Assembly: GCF_006716185.1 (NCBI RefSeq)
Contig: NZ_VFOP01000001.1
Location: 2,542,001-2,606,000, forward strand
DNA: 64,000 nucleotides
Direction: 5' to 3'
DNA from: Ornithinicoccus hortensis
GTDB taxonomy: Bacteria; Actinomycetota; Actinomycetes; Actinomycetales; Dermatophilaceae
Below, one piece after another: positions 58,611-64,000 of this stretch. Under the pieces are notes generated by a model. It saw only the letters and a list, made by a program, of their open reading frames with translations, was not told the origin of the DNA and ran no database searches. Within the stretch, counting starts at the first letter, position 1; the number at the start of each line of letters is the position of its first letter. The position numbers and the translations under genes are program-made.

Positions 58611-59779
58611 CGGCGCCACCACCCGGACCAGGGACGGGCGCTGCGCTCGAGCTCCACCGTGGCCAGGTCCGCGGGCCGCACTGACTCGTAGACGGCCAGC
58701 ACCTGCTCACCCACCCTGGACCAGTCGAAGGCCCACGCCCGTGCGGTCCCGGCCTCGGCCACCCGGCGCCGGCGTTCGGGATCGTCCAGCAGACTGCATA
58801 CCTGGGAGGCGAGGGCGGCGCCGTCCCCGACCGGGAAGGTCAGGCCGGCGCGGCCGTGGTCGAGCACCGCGGTGAAGGCGTCGAGGTCCGAGGCCACGAC
58901 GGGCGCCCCGGCGGCCATCGCCTCGACGAGGATGATGCCGAAGCTCTCCCCGCCGGTGTTGGGTGCCACGTAGACGTCGGCGCCGGCCAGGAGGGACACC
59001 TTGTCCTCGTGGCTGAGCGCGCCCAGGAAGCGCATCGCCTTGGCCACGTCGTCGGGCAGCGCCCGGGCCCGCTCCGCGACGTCCCCCGGGCCGGCGACCA
59101 GGATCTGCGCGTCCGGGTGCGCCCGCAGGATGGACGGGACCGCCTCGGCCAGGACGTGCAGGCCCTTGCGGGGCTCGTCGAACCGGCCCAGGAAGACCAC
59201 CCGCGGGCCGTCGGTCCGGGAGCCCCAGCGGCGCTGGTCCGTGGGGTCTGGGCGGAAGTCCTTGACGTAGACCCCGTTGGGGATGACCACGGTCGTGCCC
59301 CCGACGTGGGCGGTGACCGTCTTGCGGGCGGCCTCGGAGACGGCGATCCGGGCCGACAGCTTCTCCAGGCTGGGCCGCAGGATCGGGTTGGCCATCCGCA
59401 TCGCCCGGGACTTCAGGGTGGCCGTGTGGAAGGTCGCCACGACCGGCCCCTGGGCGGCCCAGAGCGCCAGCAGCGAGACGCTGGGGCTGGCCGGCTCGTG
59501 GATGTGGATGACGTCGAACCTGCCCTCGGCCAGCCAGGCGTCGACCCGCGCGGACACCTGAGGGCCGAAGGCGAGGCGGGCCACCGAGCCGTTGTAGCGC
59601 ACCGGGACGGCGCTGCCGGCGCTGACCACGAAGTCGGGCAGGGGGGTGTCGTCCTCGGCCGGCGCCAGGACGCTGACCTGGTGGCCCCGGCTGATCAGCT
59701 CGGTGGCCAGGTCCTTGACGTGCAGCTGGACACCGCCGGGGACGTCGAAGGAGTACGGGCTGACCAGTCCGACCCTCAT
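58607..59779 (-). CDS. pimA: phosphatidylinositol alpha-mannosyltransferase PimA
   Basis: A 390-aa GT-B glycosyltransferase that adds the first mannose from GDP-mannose to phosphatidyl-myo-inositol. MRVGLVSPYSFDVPGGVQLH is the PimA start, HIHEPASPSVSLL contains the conserved His, VVIPNGVYVKDF and FLGRFDEPRKGLHVL bind the nucleotide sugar, and the catalytic EX7E is in GGESFGIILVEAMAAG. ATGA overlap with patA. Confidence 0.95.
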   Translation of the reverse strand: MRVGLVSPYSFDVPGGVQLHVKDLATELISRGHQVSVLAPAEDDTPLPDFVVSAGSAVPVRYNGSVARLAFGPQVSARVDAWLAEGRFDVIHIHEPASPSVSLLALWAAQGPVVATFHTATLKSRAMRMANPILRPSLEKLSARIAVSEAARKTVTAHVGGTTVVIPNGVYVKDFRPDPTDQRRWGSRTDGPRVVFLGRFDEPRKGLHVLAEAVPSILRAHPDAQILVAGPGDVAERARALPDDVAKAMRFLGALSHEDKVSLLAGADVYVAPNTGGESFGIILVEAMAAGAPVVASDLDAFTAVLDHGRAGLTFPVGDGAALASQVCSLLDDPERRRRVAEAGTARAWAFDWSRVGEQVLAVYESVRPADLATVELERSARPWSGWWRR

Positions 59780-60780
59780 GGGGCCGCTCCGGTCGCGGGA
59801 GCGGGGCCGTCGCCGGCGGAGGGTCCGTCGGCGACGAACACCCGCTGCATCATGTGCCAGTCCTCGGTGTGCGCCCGCACGGCGCCGGTCAGGTAGTCCG
59901 CGCACTGCTGGGTCAGGTCCTGCACCTGCTCCGCGCGCGGCGCCTCCGGCTCCCGCGGGGTGAGCGGGGCGCCGAACGCGATCACCAGCTGGTGCCCGCC
60001 GGCCCCCGGTCGGGGCGACGGGTCGGGTTCGTAGTAGGTGGCGACGGGGTACAGCGGCGCCCCCGTCGCCAGGGCGAGCGAGGCGGGGCCGGCGGCCATC
60101 CGGGCCGGGTGGCCGCAGAAGGTCACGGTCAGCCCCGAGTCGGTGAGGTCCCGGTCGGCCAGGAGGGGGACGAACCCGCCGTCGCGGACCGTCCGGACCA
60201 GCTCCCGGAAGGGCGGCGCCCCACCGGTCAGCGGCAGGATCCGCATCCCGAGCGCCTCCCGGTAACGGACGAACTCGTCATACAGCTCCTCCGGGCGCAA
60301 CCGCTCGGCGACCGTGGTCACCGGGGCCAGGTGGTGGGTGGCCCATGCGCCCGCGGTGTCCCAGTTGCCCAGGTGCCCGAGGAAGCAGACGCCGCCCCGC
60401 CCCCGCGCCAGGGCCTCGCGGACCGGGCCGTCGCCCTCGACCCGCACCGTGCGGGCCAGTTCGTCGGCCGTGCGGTCCGGCAGCCGGAAGGACTCGCACC
60501 AGTAGCGGAAGTAGGAGGCCACCCCGGACCGGACCAGTGCCTCGAGCGCGGCGTCGTCCAGGTCGGGGCGGACCCGCCGGTAGTTGTCGCGCATCCGCTG
60601 CACGTCCTTGCCCTGCCGCCGGTAGACCGCCGCGGCGATCCCGTCGAACAGCCGGTAGGCCGCCCCTGCCGGCAGCACCCGCACGGCCCGCCACCCGACG
60701 CGGAACGAGGCGAGGGAGGCGACCTCCGAGGCCCGCCCGGCCACGGACCTGGCGGCGGCGACCGGGTCGGCCAGCGTCAC
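59776..60780 (-). CDS. patA: phosphatidylinositol mannoside acyltransferase
   Basis: A 334-aa membrane-associated acyltransferase of the LpxL/PatA family. The HX4D catalytic motif is visible in CFLGHLGNWDTAGAW, and LADRDLTDSGLTVTF and TGAPLYPVATYYEPD follow. It acylates the first mannose. It starts at GTG 60780 in GTGA overlap with the phosphatidylinositol-phosphate synthase gene. The C-terminal 25 residues are Pro/Ala-rich. Confidence 0.92.
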   Translation of the reverse strand: MTLADPVAAARSVAGRASEVASLASFRVGWRAVRVLPAGAAYRLFDGIAAAVYRRQGKDVQRMRDNYRRVRPDLDDAALEALVRSGVASYFRYWCESFRLPDRTADELARTVRVEGDGPVREALARGRGGVCFLGHLGNWDTAGAWATHHLAPVTTVAERLRPEELYDEFVRYREALGMRILPLTGGAPPFRELVRTVRDGGFVPLLADRDLTDSGLTVTFCGHPARMAAGPASLALATGAPLYPVATYYEPDPSPRPGAGGHQLVIAFGAPLTPREPEAPRAEQVQDLTQQCADYLTGAVRAHTEDWHMMQRVFVADGPSAGDGPAPATGAAP

Positions 60781-61391
60781 GGCATACCCGCCCTGGCCTG
60801 TTGGCGCACGGTGAGGATCCGCTGGGCGACGGTGATCACGCCCGCCACGACGAGCAGGGCGAGCACCACGGTGAGCACCCAGGTGGGCAGGAACAGTCCG
60901 ACGAACCCGGTCGTGACCAGCACGGCGACCAGCCGGTCCGCGCGTTCGGCGATGCCGACGTCCGCCGTCATGCCGAGGCCCTCGGCGCGGGCCTTGCTGT
61001 AGCTGGTGACGAAGCCGAGCACCAGGCAGGCCAGGGCCAGGACCGCGGACAGGTCGTCGTCGCCGACACCGGTGAAGTAGAGGATGAGGCCGCCGAAGAC
61101 CGCGCCGTCGCCCAGCCGGTCCATCGTCGAGTCCAGGAACGCGCCCCAGCTGCTGGTGCGGCCCGACATCCGGGCCATGGTGCCGTCGATCAGGTCCGTG
61201 AACACGAAGCAGGTGATCACGATGGTGCCCCACCACAGTTCCCCGCGCGGGTAGAAGGCCAGGGCGCCGGCGCAGACGCCGAGCGTGCCCACCAGGGTGA
61301 CGGCATCAGGACTGACCCCCAGCCGCAGCAGAACGCGGGCGATGGGGGTGAAGATGGCCGTGAAGAACGCACGGGCGTATCGGTTGAGCAT
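60777..61391 (-). CDS. pgsA1: phosphatidylinositol phosphate synthase (CDP-alcohol phosphotransferase)
   Basis: A 204-aa membrane enzyme that joins CDP-diacylglycerol with inositol 1-phosphate. The signature is complete: DLIDGTMARMSGRTSSWGAF then LDSTMDRLGD. Six helices can be traced. It begins the lipid part of the PIM operon (pgsA1, patA, pimA), preceded 30 bp upstream by the HIT gene. Confidence 0.93.
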   Translation of the reverse strand: MLNRYARAFFTAIFTPIARVLLRLGVSPDAVTLVGTLGVCAGALAFYPRGELWWGTIVITCFVFTDLIDGTMARMSGRTSSWGAFLDSTMDRLGDGAVFGGLILYFTGVGDDDLSAVLALACLVLGFVTSYSKARAEGLGMTADVGIAERADRLVAVLVTTGFVGLFLPTWVLTVVLALLVVAGVITVAQRILTVRQQARAGMP

Positions 61392-61421
61392 GGCGGGGAC
61401 AGCGTAACGGGCGCCGGACGC

Positions 61422-61976
61422 TCAGGCGGTCGGCCACGCGGCGATGAGCCGGGTCCGCACGTCTTCCAGCAGCTGCGGCAGCGCTTTGGTCTGCGCGATG
61501 ACCGGCAGGAAGTTGCTGTCGCCCTCCCAGCGGGGCACGACGTGCTGGTGCAGGTGGGCCGCCACGCCGGCGCCGGCGACCGCGCCCTGGTTCATCCCGA
61601 TGTTGAAGCCCGCCGGGCCGGACGCCTGCCGGAGCGCGGCGATCGCGGCCTTGGTCAGGGCCGTGAACTCCTGCGTCTCGGCGTCGTCCAGCTCGGTGTA
61701 GAGGGGCACGTGCCGGTAGGGACAGACCAGCAGGTGCCCGGGGTTGTACGGGAACAGGTTGAGCACCACGTAGCAGTGCTCCCCCCGGTGCAAGATCAGG
61801 CCCTCCGCGTCGCCCTTGCCCGGTGCGTCGCAGAACGGGCAGCCCTCCCCCGCGTCGCTGGGCGGCCGTTCCCCCTGCACGTAGACCATCCGGTGCGGGG
61901 TCCAGAGGCGTTCGAACCCGTCGCCCACCCCCACGAAGCCGGCCGCGTCCTCCACCCGGTCCTCACCCTGCGCCAT
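61422..61976 (-). CDS. HIT-family nucleotide hydrolase/phosphorylase (Ap4A-type)
   Basis: A 184-aa histidine-triad protein. The triad is HLHQHVVPRW, with the zinc-binding Cys pair in CPFCDAPGKGD and a His in LHRGEHCYVVLNLFPY. The M. tuberculosis orthologue (Rv2613c), in the same position before pgsA1, is an Ap4A phosphorylase. The ATG at 61976 has TAAGAT 7 nt before it. Confidence 0.9.
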   Translation of the reverse strand: MAQGEDRVEDAAGFVGVGDGFERLWTPHRMVYVQGERPPSDAGEGCPFCDAPGKGDAEGLILHRGEHCYVVLNLFPYNPGHLLVCPYRHVPLYTELDDAETQEFTALTKAAIAALRQASGPAGFNIGMNQGAVAGAGVAAHLHQHVVPRWEGDSNFLPVIAQTKALPQLLEDVRTRLIAAWPTA

Positions 61977-61983
61977 GCCCCTG

Positions 61984-61989
61984 ATCTTA
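61984..61989 (-). promoter_or_regulatory. -10 box of a leaderless promoter for the HIT-pgsA1-patA-pimA operon
   Basis: TAAGAT, 7 nt, ATG 61976. Repeat copy A starts only 13 bp upstream, so a -35 region would have to lie inside the repeat. Confidence 0.5.
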
Positions 61990-62001
61990 GGGGCTGGGGG
62001 G

Positions 62002-62084
62002 CTGCAGGATTATCGGGTCGCCCGATAATCCTGCGCTTCGTAGGAGAAGCTTCCCGGTCGATAGCGCCACGTTCCGGGGTGAAG
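62002..62084 (+). repeat. 83-bp palindromic repeat, copy A (inverted pair with copy B)
   Basis: The copy starts with a perfect 14-bp hairpin (GCAGGATTATCGGG / CCCGATAATCCTGC, 3-nt loop) at 62004-62034. Then come GCTTC / GAAGC arms and GGTCGATAGCGCCA. It matches the reverse complement of 63188-63270 at 79 of 83 positions, and identity stops sharply at both ends. It lies 34 bp after the nuclease stop codon. Confidence 0.9.
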
Positions 62085-62118
62085 GTGGGTCGGGCGGCCT
62101 TCCAGCGGCCCAGTCTAG

Positions 62119-63072
62119 TCAGGCGGCGATCGCCATGGCCGCGCGGATGCGCGCGAACAGTTGCTGCGGTCGGTCCAGGTCGGCCCAGGTCACCCGGATG
62201 ACGATGTACCCGAGTTCACGCAGGCGGTCCTCGCGCCGTTTCTCGGCCCAGAGGACGGAGGGGTCGCCGGTGTCGTACTTGACCTTGCCGTCGAACTCGA
62301 GGGCGATCTTCGTCCCCTTCAGGAGGAAGTCGACCCGGGCAACGAACACCCCGTGCTCGTCGCAGATCCGGACCTGCGGGACCAGTTCGAACCCGGCCAC
62401 GGTCAGGCAGACCCGGCAGCGTGACTCGCCGGGGCTCTCGGAGGAACCGTCGGCAAGCTCCAGGGCGGCGCCGACCGCCGAGGAATCGGGCCACCCGGAC
62501 ACGACTCGGGCCGCCGCCGCGAGGTCCGCCTCCGTGAAGACTCCGTGGTGCAGGCCGTGGTCGGCCGCGATCACCCCGCTGACCAGACCCCGCACCCGGG
62601 TCGTCTGCACGACGGCGACGGCGGGCTCCACCGCCGGGCCGGCCCGGGTGGGCACGGGGACAGCCGGTGTCGGCGCCGCGTCCGCCCCCTCGCGGTCGTC
62701 GGGCATGGCCATCCACCACGGGTCGATGACGAAGCTTCCCCGTCGCACCTGGTGCTGGACCGGGCGCTGCAGGTGGACCACGGACGGGTTGATCCGCCAC
62801 ACCGGGAAGCCGTGGGCCAGGAGGGCCGACTCGTGGCTCAACGCGGCATCGGGATAGAGCAGCAGGCCCCCCCTGGCCAGTTGCAGGTGGGCCGTCTCCG
62901 GCTCCACGGCCTGGTGGGAGCCGAGGACATACAGGCCCCGGGTCAACCGCACGCACTCCCCCGTCTTGCGCAACCGCAGCAGGCTCCGATCATCCAGCCC
63001 CACGGCATACGCCTGCTGGGTTGTGAAGAGCACTTCCCCCTGCTCCTCCAGGAGCCTCAATGCCTCATTCAT
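62119..63072 (-). CDS. AbiEi-type winged helix plus DUF559 (PD-(D/E)xK) nuclease protein
   Basis: A 317-aa protein. Residues 1-50 look like the AbiEi antitoxin-type winged helix (EVLFTTQQAYAVGLDD, then VRLTRGLYVL). The centre resembles the AbiEi C-terminal region (ALSHESALLAHGFPVWR). Residues 220-317 are a DUF559/Vsr-like nuclease: VDFLLKGTKIALEFDGK gives Asp 248, Glu 259, Asp 261 and Lys 263, and EKRREDRLRELGYIVIRVTW follows. There is no AbiEii toxin beside it. Inverted 83-bp repeats flank the gene on both sides. The role is unknown. Confidence 0.8.
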   Translation of the reverse strand: MNEALRLLEEQGEVLFTTQQAYAVGLDDRSLLRLRKTGECVRLTRGLYVLGSHQAVEPETAHLQLARGGLLLYPDAALSHESALLAHGFPVWRINPSVVHLQRPVQHQVRRGSFVIDPWWMAMPDDREGADAAPTPAVPVPTRAGPAVEPAVAVVQTTRVRGLVSGVIAADHGLHHGVFTEADLAAAARVVSGWPDSSAVGAALELADGSSESPGESRCRVCLTVAGFELVPQVRICDEHGVFVARVDFLLKGTKIALEFDGKVKYDTGDPSVLWAEKRREDRLRELGYIVIRVTWADLDRPQQLFARIRAAMAIAA

Positions 63073-63187
63073 GCTCCTACGCTGGCACCGACGCCTGGCC
63101 CGTGGGCGGCCTCCGACGGATCTGTGGATAACCCGATGGGCGGCCGGCCACGAGCCAAGAGCGGCCCGCAGGGCGGCGTCGGCCTCG

Positions 63188-63270
63188 CTTCACCCCGGAA
63201 CCTGGCGCTATCGACCGGGAAGCTTCTCCTACGAAGCGCAGGATTCTCGGGTAACCCGATAATCCTGCAG
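63188..63270 (-). repeat. 83-bp palindromic repeat, copy B (inverted pair with copy A)
   Basis: The reverse complement matches copy A with 4 mismatches. Its hairpin (63238-63268) has one mismatch in 14 pairs and loop TAA. It lies 115 bp before the nuclease start codon, between this gene and the divergent deazaflavin nitroreductase gene, and both repeats point their hairpin outwards from the gene. Confidence 0.9.
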
Positions 63271-63321
63271 GGGGCAACCCAGGGCGGAAGAAGGCGGGGG
63301 GGTGCGGTGGTTGACGCAACC

Positions 63322-63768
63322 ATGACGCACACCGACGAGTACATCCAACCGGCCCAGGGCTGGGTCAAGAAGCAGCTGGAGGCCATCGACGCGGCGGGGA
63401 CGACGGACGCCGCGCAGGTGCACGACCGCGCGGTGGTCGTGGTGACGATGCGGGGGGCCAGGAGCGGCAGGTTGCGCAGGGTGCCGCTGATGCGGGTGGA
63501 GCACGGGGGCACCTACGCGGCCGTGGCGAGCAAGGGCGGCAGCCCGGAGGACCCGGTATGGGTGCACAACCTGCGGGCGCACCCCGACGTGGCGGTGCAG
63601 GACGGGACGGAGCACCACGCGGGGCTGCGGGCCCGCCTGGCCGAGGGGCCGGAGCGCGAGGAGTGGTGGGAGCGGTCGGTGGCCGCCTTCCCGCCCTACG
63701 CGGAGTACCAGGAGAAGACGGACCGGCAGATCCCGGTCTACCTGTTGGAGCCGGTCAAGCCCGCCTGA
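63322..63768 (+). CDS. deazaflavin-dependent nitroreductase family protein (Ddn/Rv-type)
   Basis: A 148-aa split-barrel protein. Typical features are AVVVVTMRGARSGRLRRVPL near residue 35, then YAAVASKGGSPEDPVWVHNL and AHPDVAVQDGTE, as in F420-dependent Ddn homologues. ATG 63322 is chosen; GTG 63307 in frame is possible. A strong terminator follows. Confidence 0.85.
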   Translation: MTHTDEYIQPAQGWVKKQLEAIDAAGTTDAAQVHDRAVVVVTMRGARSGRLRRVPLMRVEHGGTYAAVASKGGSPEDPVWVHNLRAHPDVAVQDGTEHHAGLRARLAEGPEREEWWERSVAAFPPYAEYQEKTDRQIPVYLLEPVKPA

Positions 63769-63801
63769 CGCCGGGACGGCGAAGACGACGAGAGCGACGA
63801 A

Positions 63802-63836
63802 GTGGGGCCCCGGTCGACCCGGGGCCCCACCTTTTG
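63802..63836. terminator. Rho-independent terminator
   Basis: A 12-bp GC-rich stem (GTGGGGCCCCGG / CCGGGGCCCCAC) with a 5-nt loop, followed by CTTTTG. It sits between the deazaflavin-type nitroreductase and the convergent nitroreductase gene and can serve the plus strand best. Confidence 0.85.
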
Positions 63837-63846
63837 CGTCGCAGGG

Positions 63847-64000
63847 TCAGAGTGCGGTGACGACCTCGTCGAAGTCCAGCCGCGGCAGCCGCTGCATCCA
63901 GGCACCCTCGCCAGGGTGGCCCAGGTTCACCACGACCAGCACCTCGTGGTCGCCGTCGGGGAAGAACTCGGCGCTCACCGCGTCGACGTCGAACCCGGTC
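63847..64000 (-). CDS. nitroreductase family protein (malonic-semialdehyde-reductase-like), C-terminal fragment
   Basis: The last 50 codons of a gene cut by the right edge: FDVDAVSAEFFPDGDHEVLV, then VNLGHPGEGAWMQRLPRLDF and DEVVTAL. The NLGHPGE and RLPRLDFDEVV segments are typical of RutE/HadB-type FMN reductases. Only the end is visible, so the substrate is undetermined. Confidence 0.65.
   Translation of the reverse strand, partial: TGFDVDAVSAEFFPDGDHEVLVVVNLGHPGEGAWMQRLPRLDFDEVVTAL

Noticed and set aside
62119-63072. Complete type IV (AbiE) toxin-antitoxin pair
   Set aside because: Only the AbiEi-like part is present and it is fused to a nuclease; no AbiEii nucleotidyltransferase gene is adjacent.

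Overview
The window is high-GC DNA from an actinobacterium, most likely a Micrococcales (Intrasporangiaceae-like) species. The support is a phosphatidylinositol-mannoside operon, GarA, two MerR paralogues around a bifunctional-nuclease (BFN) gene, many GTG starts, and promoters whose -10 box sits 6-8 nt before the start codon (leaderless mRNAs). Long stretches follow gene orders I recall from Mycobacterium tuberculosis. There is one tRNA (Pro-GGG), no rRNA, no CRISPR array and no recognisable prophage or transposase.

Layout. 1-9.3 kb: mixed housekeeping genes (end of an alpha/beta hydrolase, rlmC, an ASCH protein, a YciO-type Sua5 protein, a GlxA-type AraC regulator, an MFS permease, OsmC, a phosphoglycerate-mutase-fold phosphatase, a GCS2 ligase). 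9.4-18.3 kb: the gcvP to pgsA block, namely gcvP behind a glycine riboswitch, then merR, BFN nuclease, merR, garA, gcvH, DUF881, small basic protein, DUF881 and a CDP-alcohol phosphatidyltransferase, corresponding to the M. tuberculosis Rv1832-Rv1822 order. 18.3-21.4 kb: a palindrome-rich gap, nhaA, an ABC ATPase, a DHFR-like reductase and tRNA-Pro. 21.6-30 kb: der, sufE, a rhodanese, cmk, rluB, scpB, scpA, parA and xerD (Rv1713-Rv1701-like). 30-33.5 kb: an accessory pocket with a membrane protein, a DUF222/HNH endonuclease with a DNA-damage-type promoter, a tandem repeat and a small alarmone synthetase. 33.5-42.7 kb: a complete histidine cluster, read right to left as hisS, a TrpR-family regulator, then hisG-D-C-B-H-A-F-IE. 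42.9-61.4 kb: peptidyl-prolyl isomerase, DUF349, M18 aminopeptidase, rel, apt, secF-secD-yajC, ruvB-A-C, yebC, pdxT, pdxS, a LemA-like protein, pimA, patA and pgsA1 (Rv2582-Rv2612-like). 61.4-64 kb: HIT hydrolase, a nuclease gene bracketed by 83-bp inverted palindromic repeats, a deazaflavin-type nitroreductase and the end of a second nitroreductase.

Two observations stand out. (1) The histidine cluster is not of the usual actinobacterial type. It has the Escherichia coli order GDCBHAFI, a fused phosphatase-dehydratase HisB, a fused HisIE, gamma-proteobacterial HisF/HisA/HisG sequence features, a TrpR-like regulator and an unusual HisS. All of these resemble Xanthomonadales proteins as I remember them, so the cluster looks like a wholesale import into the native hisS locus. 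(2) At 62.0-63.3 kb a DUF559-type (PD-(D/E)xK) nuclease fused to an AbiEi-type winged helix lies between two inverted copies of an 83-bp repeat, each containing a 14-bp hairpin. The arrangement recalls repeat-associated transposase (REP/RAYT) units but uses a different enzyme family.

Comparisons with other organisms come from memory of gene families and were not searched. Coordinates, motifs, overlaps and repeat identities were read from the sequence.
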